Of a stretch of DNA of 64,000 bases, positions 53,432 through 61,842 are shown piece after piece (position 1 is the stretch's first letter; each line of letters opens with the position of its first letter). Under the pieces are notes generated by a model. It was not told the DNA's origin. It searched no databases and saw nothing but the letters and a program-made list of their open reading frames with translations. Position numbers and translations under genes: made by a program. This DNA is from Brevibacterium aurantiacum (GTDB taxonomy: Bacteria; Actinomycetota; Actinomycetes; Actinomycetales; Brevibacteriaceae): the NCBI RefSeq assembly GCF_007558825.1, contig NZ_VLTK01000007.1, forward strand, positions 80,132 through 144,131, read 5' to 3'.

Positions 53432-54894
53432 GCGGGGCCTCCTTTTCGCCTTGCGGCGGAGTTCTTATCTGCGGGGTCGTTGTTCGCGGGTTCATCCGCT
53501 GCGTCGTCGACGAACTCGACGCTGACCGCTTCTTCGACGATCGACCGATCCACACTGCATGACTTCACCGCGACGACGCTGTGTACGGATTTCCGGGCAC
53601 CCCCACCGCCGGCCGGACCATTGGTGTAGAGCGCCTCGACCTCATCGCCGATGATCGAGGCCTCCTGTCGGGTTGCTGCGCTTCCGACGATGCGCAGACG
53701 TACCTCGGCGGGGTCATCGACCTGCACCAGACCGCGGAATGCCGCAGCCATTCCAATGTATTCGACGAACACCGACTCAGGATCGACGTCGTAGAGCTCC
53801 TCGAGGCGTTCGAGAACGATGGCCGCCGCCAGTTCGGCACGATCCTTCGACCGGAGGCCGGAGTAGCTGAGCTGTCCTTCGCCCTGCCATCCGGAGTCGT
53901 AGCCGAGGGTGACCTTGAGGTTGCTGGGCCGGGGCGTTCCCGTCCCTCCGCTCACACGCACTCGGTCGACGCCTGCCTCCTCGAAGCTCACGTGGGAGAA
54001 GTCCGCGATGACATCGGGGGTGATGTATGCGCTGGGGTCAGCGACTTCGTAGAGGAGCTGTTCGGTGCAGGTACGTATTGTGACCTCGCCTCCCGAGCCG
54101 TCGAGTTTACTCAGGACTGCCTGCGCATCTGCGTCGACGTCGGCGAAGGGGAAACCGAGACGGGCGAGGCCGGCAACCGGCTTCGTCACCGGGTCAGCGA
54201 AATAGCCGCCTGTCACCTGACCAGCGCATTCGAGCAGATGCCCGATGACCGTGGCCCGGCCGATGAGATCGGCATCGCTGTGGTCCCAATCGAAGTAGTG
54301 TGCCAGAGCACCGACGTAGAGCGAGGGGTCCGCGACGCGTCCGGTGATGACGATGCGTGCACCAAAGTCCAGGGCTCGGCGAATCGGTTCGGCCCCCAGA
54401 TAGGCATTGGCCGAAATCAACTCACCGTCCGAGGCAGAGACGGGCTGCCCGGTCTCCCAGGTGAGCGGATCCTGACTTTCGACGACGGACAGGACGTCAT
54501 CACCGGCGATATAGGCCACTGGCAGGTCGATGTTCAACTCTTCGATCGCCTCGGCGACGGCCTGGGCTGCGGCTTTCGGATTGGCAGCACCGCCGTTCGT
54601 GACGATGCGGGTGCCGTTGGCGGCGCAGTGAGCGGCGACGGAGACGATGCGTTCCACCAGGCTCGGGTCGAATCCCGTGCCTTCGGCTTCCTTCTCACGT
54701 CGCTGGGCCGCGGCCACCGTCCTCTCTCCCAGGAGCTCGAAGACGAGGAAATCGAGCCTGCCGTGCTCGGCCAGAGCGATCGCAGGATCCAAGCGATCGC
54801 CGGCGAAACCGGCACCGGCGCCCACTCGGACATGGTGGGCAGGTTTGGGCGAGGACGAGAGCCCGGACAGGCTCGACGGGTTCAAGCTACCCAC
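53428..54894 (-). CDS. AtuA family (acyclic terpene utilisation-like) protein
   Basis: About 488 residues. The family core starts at VGAGAGFAGDRLDPAIALAEHG; other motifs are GARIVITGRVADPSLYVGALAH, HLLECAGQVTGGYFADP and the C-terminal VEYIGMAAAFRGL. AtuA is needed for citronellol/geraniol catabolism in Pseudomonas but its chemistry is not established. There is no ATG near the family start; I use GTG 54894, which overlaps the CitMHS stop. TTG 54885 and GTG 54825 are alternatives. The pairing with a CitMHS transporter and the absence of other terpene genes suggest a tricarboxylate or related acid as substrate. Confidence 0.75.
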   Translation of the reverse strand: MGSLNPSSLSGLSSSPKPAHHVRVGAGAGFAGDRLDPAIALAEHGRLDFLVFELLGERTVAAAQRREKEAEGTGFDPSLVERIVSVAAHCAANGTRIVTNGGAANPKAAAQAVAEAIEELNIDLPVAYIAGDDVLSVVESQDPLTWETGQPVSASDGELISANAYLGAEPIRRALDFGARIVITGRVADPSLYVGALAHYFDWDHSDADLIGRATVIGHLLECAGQVTGGYFADPVTKPVAGLARLGFPFADVDADAQAVLSKLDGSGGEVTIRTCTEQLLYEVADPSAYITPDVIADFSHVSFEEAGVDRVRVSGGTGTPRPSNLKVTLGYDSGWQGEGQLSYSGLRSKDRAELAAAIVLERLEELYDVDPESVFVEYIGMAAAFRGLVQVDDPAEVRLRIVGSAATRQEASIIGDEVEALYTNGPAGGGGARKSVHSVVAVKSCSVDRSIVEEAVSVEFVDDAADEPANNDPADKNSAARRKGGPA

Positions 54895-56345
54895 AGGGGG
54901 ATCACTCCGATCACTAGTGCGACGATGAGCATGATGATACTGACCAGCCAGGCCCAGCCGATGAGTCCGAGGATGTGTTTGCCGATCGGTACGTTGGCCA
55001 GTCCGACGAGGAGGTAGAAGGCGCCGGTCAGAGGGCTGATGGGAAAGCCGACGGTCTCCTGTCCCAGGATGGAGGCCTGGGCGAGCAGAACCGGATCGAT
55101 GCCGTAGTTCGAGCCGACGGCGGAAAGGACGGGCAGGACGCCGAAGTAGTAGGCGTCGGGGCCGAAGATCAGGCTCATGGGCACGCCCAGCACTGCGACG
55201 ATGATGGGCAGGATCGGCATGATTCCGGCGGGCATGATCTGGACGGCGGAAGTGGCCATGGACTCGATCATTCCGCTCTCGTCGAGGACACCGAGGAGGA
55301 CGCCGGCGGCCAGGAGGGTGCTGGCCATGAGCATGGCCGATTTCGCGCTGATGTCGAACTGCCGCGACTGATTCTCCAGACCGCGGAAGTTGATGATGAG
55401 TGCGAGGATAGTCGCGACGAGGAAGGCGATGGCCGGCGAGACGATGCCCCACATCAGCACCGCGAGGGTCGCGATCAGGAGCAGCCCGTTGACCCAGAGG
55501 GGAATGTTGCGGTGGTCCCGTGCGGCGAGCGCGTCGGACTCCACCGTCACCGAGGTGGTTTCTGCCGCATTCTTGCCGGTACCGGATGCGTCGGTGCTGA
55601 CTGCATCAGCGTCGGATGAGTAGGTGGCCGCCGCAGCAGAGCCGGACCCTTCAGTGCCGGACGCGCGTGTGTCGTCGGCATCGTTGTGCATGTCAATCGC
55701 CTCGGCGAATTCGGAGGGACTGCCCTTGGCGATGCGCTTGGCTTCGCGGCTGCCGAGGAACCAGGCGATGGCAAGGGAAGCGGCGATGCCCGCGATCTGC
55801 GCAGGGATGAGCGGAGTCCATACCAGGTTCGGTTCGACGGCGACGGTCGCCGCGGCTCGTGCGGTCGGCCCTCCCCAGGGCAGCAGATTCATCGCGCCGG
55901 CTCCGAGGCCCACGCAGGCGGTCAAGGTCAGGCGGCTCATGCCCAGGCGCTGGTAGATCGGCAGCATCGCGGGAATGGTGATGAGGAAGGTCGTTGCGCC
56001 AGCGCCGTCCAGGTGGGCGACCGAGGCGAGGAGGGTCGTCGCCAGGGCGACGGTCTTCGGTGATGAACCGCCGAGGCGGACGATCCTGTCGATGATCGGG
56101 TCGAAGAACCCGACGTGGCGGAGTATGCCGAAGAAGACGATCGCGAAGACGAACATCACGACCACGCTGGCCACGCTGGTGATGCCGGCCAGAGCGAATT
56201 CGCTGACTTCGGAGGGTGAGTTGCCGGCGATGAGGGCCGCGACGATCGGGACTCCCGCCAGGGCGACGATCGGCGAGACCTTCTGCGTGAGGAGCAGAGC
56301 GAGGATCACCAGCATTGATACGTATCCAATGAGTGAAAGCACCAT
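54882..56345 (-). CDS. CitMHS family citrate/tricarboxylate transporter
   Basis: A 487-residue membrane protein with about 12 hydrophobic segments, of the CitMHS family (metal-citrate:H+ symport). LRHVGFFDPIIDRIVRLGGSSPKTVALATTLLASVAHLDGAGATTFLITIPAMLPI-type core and PWGGPTARAAAT are characteristic. A long, Ser/Asp/Thr-rich cytoplasmic loop (about 205-265) interrupts the middle. The start at 56345 follows AAAGGA. It heads the transporter-AtuA-small protein operon and is divergent from a LysR regulator 85 bp away. Confidence 0.87.
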   Translation of the reverse strand: MVLSLIGYVSMLVILALLLTQKVSPIVALAGVPIVAALIAGNSPSEVSEFALAGITSVASVVVMFVFAIVFFGILRHVGFFDPIIDRIVRLGGSSPKTVALATTLLASVAHLDGAGATTFLITIPAMLPIYQRLGMSRLTLTACVGLGAGAMNLLPWGGPTARAAATVAVEPNLVWTPLIPAQIAGIAASLAIAWFLGSREAKRIAKGSPSEFAEAIDMHNDADDTRASGTEGSGSAAAATYSSDADAVSTDASGTGKNAAETTSVTVESDALAARDHRNIPLWVNGLLLIATLAVLMWGIVSPAIAFLVATILALIINFRGLENQSRQFDISAKSAMLMASTLLAAGVLLGVLDESGMIESMATSAVQIMPAGIMPILPIIVAVLGVPMSLIFGPDAYYFGVLPVLSAVGSNYGIDPVLLAQASILGQETVGFPISPLTGAFYLLVGLANVPIGKHILGLIGWAWLVSIIMLIVALVIGVIPLWVA

Positions 56346-56372
56346 TGATTCCTTTCTCAGATATCGGTTTCC

Positions 56373-56434
56373 ATGATCTATGGACATGTGAGGGTGAGTC
56401 CAATACCCATTCGCTCTACACTGATGATCTATGG
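56373..56434. promoter_or_regulatory. Direct repeat in the CitMHS/LysR divergent promoter
   Basis: ATGATCTATGG occurs at 56373-56383 and again at 56424-56434, a 51-bp period in the 85-bp gap between the divergent genes; the second copy contains the LysR start codon. It may mark two LysR half-sites. Confidence 0.45.
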
Positions 56435-57315
56435 TTATCAATCTGGCGATGTACCACCTACGTGCGATCGAAACCCTGCACCGAATGCGCAGCTTCACTC
56501 TCGCTGCCGAGGACATGAAGATCAGCCAGCCCGCAGTGAGCCGGGCGTTGGCAGAGGCCGAACGCCGCATCGGCGGCAGACTGTTCGATCGGAGCACACG
56601 CGCTGTTGTACCGACCCACCTGGGGGAGGAGGTCTCCGCCCACGCGGCGATGGCGGTGGCCACCTACGATGAAGCGCTGGGTCGTATCACTGGTCATATG
56701 AATGGTGATGATGGGATCGTCAGGGTGGCGTGCCTGCCCTCGGTGACGGCGACGCTGCTTCCCGCGGTGATCTCCGATTTCCGCCGCGATCTGCCGCAGG
56801 TGGGTCTGAAGATCCATGACGAACCGCAGGAGAACGTGGCCGAGAAGATCCTCAACGGAACCGTTGATCTGGGAATTCTGGCACTCGACTCAAGCATCCC
56901 AGCCGAGCTTGAGGTCGAAGGAGTTGCTTCAGACCGGTTGATGGCGATCATGCCCGTTGGGCACCGCCTCGCTCAGCGGGAAGAGCTCGTGTGGACCGAC
57001 TTCGCTCGCGAGAAATTCATCGGCTTTGACGCCGTGACCAGCATCGGGCCCTTGGTCACTCATGCCTTCGCCAAGCACGATGTGGCCGTCGACATCGTGC
57101 AGACAGCACGCAGCATCCCGGCTGTCGGCGGCCTGGTTTCAGCAGGGCTGGGTGTCTCCGTCGTGCCCGAGATGGTCGTTCCATTGGTGAAGTTCGAGGG
57201 CATCGAGAGCGTGCCGATCAGCCCAGCCATCGAACGCACCTTAGTTGTCGTCCACCGCAAGCGTGGTCCACTCCCAGCCGTCGTCGAACGGTTCCGCCAG
57301 AGCCTGCTGTCGTGA
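56431..57315 (+). CDS. LysR family regulator, divergent from the CitMHS operon
   Basis: A 294-residue LysR regulator: HTH MRSFTLAAEDMKISQPAVSRALAEAERRIGG and an effector domain (IVRVACLPSVTATLLPAVISDF; LVSAGLGVSVVPEM). Similarity begins near MYHLRAIETLHRM, so a start at ATG 56449 is also possible. It probably activates the divergent CitMHS-AtuA operon in response to its substrate. It ends 18 bp before a long inverted repeat. Confidence 0.9.
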   Translation: MVINLAMYHLRAIETLHRMRSFTLAAEDMKISQPAVSRALAEAERRIGGRLFDRSTRAVVPTHLGEEVSAHAAMAVATYDEALGRITGHMNGDDGIVRVACLPSVTATLLPAVISDFRRDLPQVGLKIHDEPQENVAEKILNGTVDLGILALDSSIPAELEVEGVASDRLMAIMPVGHRLAQREELVWTDFAREKFIGFDAVTSIGPLVTHAFAKHDVAVDIVQTARSIPAVGGLVSAGLGVSVVPEMVVPLVKFEGIESVPISPAIERTLVVVHRKRGPLPAVVERFRQSLLS

Positions 57316-57332
57316 GTTGGCTGGCCCATCGA

Positions 57333-57400
57333 CGAGAGGACCACTCATCGTCGAGGGGCCAGATTGCAACTGCTTCCCTCGACGATGAATGGTCCGCTCG
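57333..57400. repeat. Long inverted repeat, related to the 49708 element
   Basis: Bases 57333-57357 pair with 57376-57400 (25 bp, two mismatches) around an 18-nt loop, between the converging LysR and VOC genes. The right arm reads as CGAGCGGACCATTCATCGTCGAGGG on the other strand, close to the arm at 49708-49734. Confidence 0.8.
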
Positions 57401-57420
57401 GCAACGTCGGCGTCAGAGCC

Positions 57421-57801
57421 TCAGAGGTACGGCTGAGTGATGAGCTCCAGATACATGCCGGACGGGTCCAGGAAGTACACGCCACGGCCGTCGTGTTCGG
57501 CGTTCGTCTCGTGCAGGCGAGTCCGCTGCGGGTCCGCCCAGTAGTCGAGGCCCCGTTCGTCCAACAGTGCCACCGCGCGATCGAAATGATCATCCGTGCA
57601 CATGAACGCCATGTGCACGGGCTGGATATCGAAGGTCGGCGGGGGAGTTGCGAACTGCAGCATCACGCCCTCGTCGAGCATGATGTTGGAGAAGACTCCC
57701 CACGACTGAGTGTGCTCGGCCTCGAGGATGTCGACGTAGAACTGAGCCGATTCCGCCGGATCGGCGGCGGCAATGATGGTGTGATTGAAGATTGCTGACA
57801 T
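57421..57801 (-). CDS. VOC superfamily (glyoxalase/dioxygenase-like) protein
   Basis: A 126-residue single VOC module pair: FNHTIIAAADPAESAQFYVDILEAEH at the start and GVYFLDPSGMYLELITQPYL at the end, the latter carrying the usual glutamate metal ligand. The N-terminal histidine in NHTII is the probable first ligand. Members are glyoxalases, resistance proteins and extradiol dioxygenases. The ATG at 57801 follows AAAGGA. It is monocistronic; substrate unknown. Confidence 0.85.
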   Translation of the reverse strand: MSAIFNHTIIAAADPAESAQFYVDILEAEHTQSWGVFSNIMLDEGVMLQFATPPPTFDIQPVHMAFMCTDDHFDRAVALLDERGLDYWADPQRTRLHETNAEHDGRGVYFLDPSGMYLELITQPYL

Positions 57802-58096
57802 GGTGTCCTTTCGAAAAGAGTGGGCCCGATGAGGAAGGGCCAGATGTTTGTGCCCGCTGAGAGCGCGGGCAGCGCGAGCTGAAGCGCAGTGAGGGGACTC
57901 GTTTCGAAAGGGGTGGGGCGCGAGCGTAGTTCTCGCGTCCACGGCGGCTCAACGGTCGACCGGGTTACCGATCCGTGAGCGGCTGAAAGCCTGTCCGGTC
58001 ATGGTCCACAGCTTAACCGATTTGAGGGTCAGCCGCCCGTACGCAAGGAACATCAGGATGTCTGGAATCGGCCGCTCTAAAGCCATGGAAGCTCGA

Positions 58097-58156
58097 AACG
58101 GTTGGTAAGTCCTGGTCGATCCCGGTGCCTGGATCGACCAGGACTTACCAACCGTT
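58097..58156. terminator. 26-bp perfect hairpin downstream of the RlmC-like gene
   Basis: 58097-58122 is the exact reverse complement of 58131-58156 with an 8-nt loop. It lies 70 bp past the stop of the RlmC-like gene (minus strand) in a 424-bp gap (57802-58225) that otherwise holds only the VOC promoter. There is no U-run. Confidence 0.75.
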
Positions 58157-58225
58157 GCTGGCCGCCAGCCGAGTGTGGGAAGTCGTTGACGCCAAATGCA
58201 GGTGCTCTGTGCGCGGACGTCGAGT

Positions 58226-59431
58226 TCACTGGCGTTCCAGCACCACCGCGACCTCGAGGTGCTTCGTCTGCGGGAACATGTCGAAGACCCGGGCCTGGGC
58301 GACCGCGTAGCTCGGCATCCGATCGAGGTCCTTGGCAAGGGTGAGCGGATTGCAGCTCGAGTAGACGATGTGTTCGACGCCGGAGGTTTCCAGGGCAGCC
58401 GACAGCCTGGCCCCGATCCCTCGCCGAGGTGGGTTGACGATCACGCAGTCCGGTCGTTCGCCGGTCGCCAGGTTCTCCTCGGCGAATTCAGTGGCATCAC
58501 CGGCGATGAACTCGACCGTGGCACCTGACTGGGAGCCGAAGCCGAGTTCGGCAGCGCTGATCTTCGCGGATTCGATGGCCTGCTCGCTCAGTTCGACACC
58601 GGTGACCGTGCGCGAAGCCTGCTCGACGCTCGCCCCCGCGCAGTACAGCGCGAACCCGCCCACGCCGCAGTACAGATCCCACAGTGAGGCCGGCGCAATC
58701 TCCTCGACCCAGTCGGCTACCTGGTTGTACAGCCCAATCGCCACGTCAGTGTTGGTCTGGAAGAAGGACTGCGGACGCAGGTGCAGGTCGACGCGGTCGA
58801 GGTTCATGCGCAGAGAACTACCAAGAAGCATCTCTTCCTGACTGCCCTCGAGCACGGCCTTGTGCTCCGGCAGCAGATTGACGGAGATGACCGTCGCCGT
58901 CGGGATCAGCGCAATGAGCCGGTCGTGCCTGGATCGCAGCACGTCGAGGCCGTGCCGGGAGCGGACGACGAATCTGATCATCAGGTCCCCCGAAGGGGCC
59001 GCGGTGATGTGGACGAACTTCAGCTCACCTCGGCTAGCTTGTACGTCATAAGGGGCGAGGCTCGAATCGTTGAGGAACTGGCCGATGATCGGGATGATCG
59101 CCCGGATCTGCGGGGCTTGGATTCCGCACTCGCGCAGGTCGACGCCGTGGAAGTCCTGATCCAGGATGCCCAAGGTGACTGCGCCGGCCGAACCGCCCAC
59201 GGCAAGCTTCGCCCGGTTGCGGAAGTCGTGGTCGCCACCGACAGCAGCCGGAAGCCAGACTTCGGGGGAATGGTCTGCCAGAACCTGGCGGCACCAGGCC
59301 TCTTTGTCCGCCACCTGATCGCGGTGAGGCGTTTCGATGAAGGTGCAGGAGCGGCACAGCCCGTCGTTGAAATAGTGGCACTCCAGTTGCCCGCTTTCCG
59401 CCGAGGTGGGGGTGAGGGGCAAAGAGGTCAT
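58226..59431 (-). CDS. rlmC: RlmC/TrmA-like RNA m5U methyltransferase
   Basis: A 401-residue SAM-dependent RNA uridine-C5 methyltransferase. The N-terminal cysteines CHYFNDGLCRSC plus the later ECGI suggest a 4Fe-4S cluster as in RlmD/RlmC. QSFFQTNTDVAIGLY, the SAM motif LWDLYCGVGGFALYCA, VNPPRRGIG and the catalytic YSSCNP follow. It probably methylates 23S rRNA; the exact uridine cannot be determined. It is the only housekeeping-like gene in the window. Confidence 0.88.
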   Translation of the reverse strand: MTSLPLTPTSAESGQLECHYFNDGLCRSCTFIETPHRDQVADKEAWCRQVLADHSPEVWLPAAVGGDHDFRNRAKLAVGGSAGAVTLGILDQDFHGVDLRECGIQAPQIRAIIPIIGQFLNDSSLAPYDVQASRGELKFVHITAAPSGDLMIRFVVRSRHGLDVLRSRHDRLIALIPTATVISVNLLPEHKAVLEGSQEEMLLGSSLRMNLDRVDLHLRPQSFFQTNTDVAIGLYNQVADWVEEIAPASLWDLYCGVGGFALYCAGASVEQASRTVTGVELSEQAIESAKISAAELGFGSQSGATVEFIAGDATEFAEENLATGERPDCVIVNPPRRGIGARLSAALETSGVEHIVYSSCNPLTLAKDLDRMPSYAVAQARVFDMFPQTKHLEVAVVLERQ

Positions 59432-59555
59432 GGACCCATTTTACTGTCTCGGCCCGTGCCGCGCCCCGTGTCCCGCCCCAGGGAAGCACACCGCGCTGAC
59501 CACAGACTTTCGGGCCGTTGACGCACCCCAGCGCCGACCCGTAGACTAAAGCTGA

Positions 59556-59569
59556 CCAAATCGATTTGG
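59556..59569. promoter_or_regulatory. Perfect 14-bp palindrome before the amidohydrolase gene
   Basis: CCAAATCGATTTGG is a perfect palindrome 87 bp before the amidohydrolase ATG, in the divergent gap with the RlmC-like gene. It has the look of a LacI- or other dimer-binding operator; no regulator is assigned. Confidence 0.5.
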
Positions 59570-59655
59570 CTCTCTCGGGTGGGGTCCCCCGCGCGATATC
59601 GTTGACCATAGGAAAATGCAGGGTCGAAGAAGCCCCTGTGACGACGAAGGATGAC

Positions 59656-61062
59656 ATGACCCAGCTGTGCAATCTGCATCAGGCCCCGACACTGCTCACC
59701 CCCGAACAGGTCCTCCTTCCCGAAGGTCCGCAGTCCGACTACGGCGTCCTCGTCGCCCACGGTTGCATCGCGGCAGTCGGACCGCTCGAAGCGGTTGCCG
59801 CTGAAGCCCCCGCCGATGTCTCCCGCATCGACCTGCCGGGGCGCCTCCTCATGCCGGGCTTCATCGACGCCCATCATCACCTCACGCAGTCCTTCGGCAA
59901 GTCACTCGTCTTCGGTGAACCCTCCGAGATCTTCCAGCGCGTCTGGGTGCCGATGGAGGCGAACATGGACGCCGAGGCCATCGACGTCGCTGCCCGTCTG
60001 GCCGCGTGGGAATCACTGCGCGGCGGCTTCACCACGGTCGCCGATGCCGGCACCCGGGCCAGCGTCGATGTCTCAGCCATCTCTGATGTCACCGCCGAGC
60101 TCGGCCTGCGCTGCGTACTCGGCGTGATCTGCAATGACCTCGCCGGAGGCAGAAGAACCGCTGAGGTCGCCGAGGTGGTCGCCGCCGCCGAACGGCACCT
60201 GAACCGGTGGGACGCCGATACTCTGGTCCACCCCTCGCTGGCGATCTCGATTCCTGAGGTCGCCTCGGACGAAGCGCTGATCGCGGTCACCCAGCTGGCA
60301 CGCGAAGCAGGAGTCCCCTTCCAGACCCACCTCAACGAACATCTCGCCGCAGTCGAACGATCCCTCATCGCCGACGGGGAGCGTCCGCTGGAACGACTGG
60401 CCCGCCTCGGCGCCCTGGGTCCCGAACTTCTGGCTGCGCACGCCACCCTCCTGACTCCTCGCGAGATCCGACTCCTGTCCGACAGCGGAGGGGCCGTGGC
60501 CTACAATCCGGTGGCGAGTTCCTGGAAGGGCAACGCGGTCGCACCCGCTCTGCTTATGCACGAACTGGGAATGCGTGTGGGACTGGGCACCGACGGCACG
60601 CGCTCGGACGCCTTCCGTCTCCTGGATGCGGCTGAAACAGCACAGAGACTGACCGGTGGAACCACCGTCGGCGACTCCTCGAGCGGTGGAGGCTGGACCT
60701 GGCTCGAACAGGGACTGCGCGGGGGAGCCGACGCAGTTGGCCTGGCCGGACAAGTCGGAGAGATCGCCCCCGGAGCACTTGCAGACCTGCTCGTGATCGA
60801 CCTCGAGGTTCCCGAATTCGTGCCGTCCTGGGATGTGCCCTGGGAGCTCGTGCGCATCGCCAACCGCGACCAGATCGAGGCCGTGATCGTCGACGGCAGG
60901 CTCCGGCTCGAGAAGGGGTGGCCCGTCGACTGGGACGGACGTGCCTTCCTTGAGCGTGCCCGCGAGGTCTCCCAGCGAGTCGTCGCCGATTCTCCGATCA
61001 CCCGCATCGACCCGTCGGCGAGCGAACATCGCGCCGCGTGGATGAGCGAGCACCGCCGGTGA
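59656..61062 (+). CDS. Amidohydrolase, TRZ/ATZ (guanine/8-oxoguanine deaminase-like) family
   Basis: A 468-residue zinc amidohydrolase. PGFIDAHHHLTQSFGKSL holds the His-x-His metal pair, TVADAGTR the substrate loop, HLNEHLAAVERS and AAHATLLTP further ligands, and LGTDGTRSDAFRLLDAA the catalytic aspartate. It resembles 8-oxoguanine deaminases, chlorohydrolases and related purine or triazine deaminases. The ATG at 59656 follows GAAGGA; GTG 59638 is an alternative. The TauE-like exporter is translationally coupled to it, and an NCS2 permease is encoded 2.6 kb downstream, which supports a nitrogenous-base role. Confidence 0.85.
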   Translation: MTQLCNLHQAPTLLTPEQVLLPEGPQSDYGVLVAHGCIAAVGPLEAVAAEAPADVSRIDLPGRLLMPGFIDAHHHLTQSFGKSLVFGEPSEIFQRVWVPMEANMDAEAIDVAARLAAWESLRGGFTTVADAGTRASVDVSAISDVTAELGLRCVLGVICNDLAGGRRTAEVAEVVAAAERHLNRWDADTLVHPSLAISIPEVASDEALIAVTQLAREAGVPFQTHLNEHLAAVERSLIADGERPLERLARLGALGPELLAAHATLLTPREIRLLSDSGGAVAYNPVASSWKGNAVAPALLMHELGMRVGLGTDGTRSDAFRLLDAAETAQRLTGGTTVGDSSSGGGWTWLEQGLRGGADAVGLAGQVGEIAPGALADLLVIDLEVPEFVPSWDVPWELVRIANRDQIEAVIVDGRLRLEKGWPVDWDGRAFLERAREVSQRVVADSPITRIDPSASEHRAAWMSEHRR

Positions 61063-61784
61063 CGGTCCTCGGCCTCTCAATCCTCGCCTTCAGCATCGTC
61101 GCGATCACCGTGCTGCTCTCAGCCTTCGTGCAGGGCTCGACCGGCATGGGCTTCGCAATGATCACGGCACCCGTCGTCAGCTTCATCGACCCGAGCCTCA
61201 TCCCCGTGATGCTGCTCGTTCTGATGATTCCGCTGAACTTCTACGTTGCGGCCAGGGAACGATCCGACATTCACTGGCACGGGGTGAGATGGATCAGCGT
61301 GGGCCGCTTCGCCGGCACGTTCTTCGGGCTGTGGATCCTCGTCATCGTCAACCTCCACCAACTCGCTCTGCTCATCGGCTGGTCAACGCTCGTGGCCGCC
61401 GTCATCGCACTGCTCGCCCCGAAGTTCACTCCGAACAAGTCCGTTCTGGCCATCGTCGGACTCATCACCGGCGTCACCGAGACCTCCACCGGCATCGGCG
61501 GACCCCCCTACGCACTGGCCTACCAGCACAGTCCCGGCCCGGAACTGCGCTCGACGGTGGCCGTGTGCTTCCTCGTCGGGGAAGTCATCTCTCTGATCGT
61601 CCTGGCCATCAGCGGTCAGGTCAGTGGGCCGACGATGCTGTTCACCGCGGCCATGCTTCCCTTCTTGGCCATCGGATCCTTCCTCAGCAGATACGTCCAC
61701 CACCGCCTCGACGGTCCGGTCCTGCGTTACATCGTCCTCGGCTTCGCGATCATCTCCGGCGCCATCGTCATCATTCAGTCATGA
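61059..61784 (+). CDS. TauE/SafE family membrane exporter
   Basis: A 241-residue protein with 7-8 membrane segments and the two TauE/SafE repeats (FVQGSTGMGFAMITAP; ITGVTETSTGIGGPPYALAY). The GTG at 61059 overlaps the amidohydrolase stop (GTGA), which is why I prefer it to GTG 61038. The family moves sulfite, sulfoacetate and other anions. Coupling to an amidohydrolase suggests movement of its substrate or product. Confidence 0.87.
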   Translation: MTVLGLSILAFSIVAITVLLSAFVQGSTGMGFAMITAPVVSFIDPSLIPVMLLVLMIPLNFYVAARERSDIHWHGVRWISVGRFAGTFFGLWILVIVNLHQLALLIGWSTLVAAVIALLAPKFTPNKSVLAIVGLITGVTETSTGIGGPPYALAYQHSPGPELRSTVAVCFLVGEVISLIVLAISGQVSGPTMLFTAAMLPFLAIGSFLSRYVHHRLDGPVLRYIVLGFAIISGAIVIIQS

Positions 61785-61842
61785 GTCGCGAATCGTGAGT
61801 CGTCATCCGCGTGCGATTTCACGAACCTAACGTGATCCATCC

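Noticed and set aside
53581..55017. 478-codon plus-strand frame opposite AtuA/CitMHS
   Set aside because: Antisense to the AtuA-like gene, whose conserved motifs are clear; no domain is visible in the plus-strand frame.
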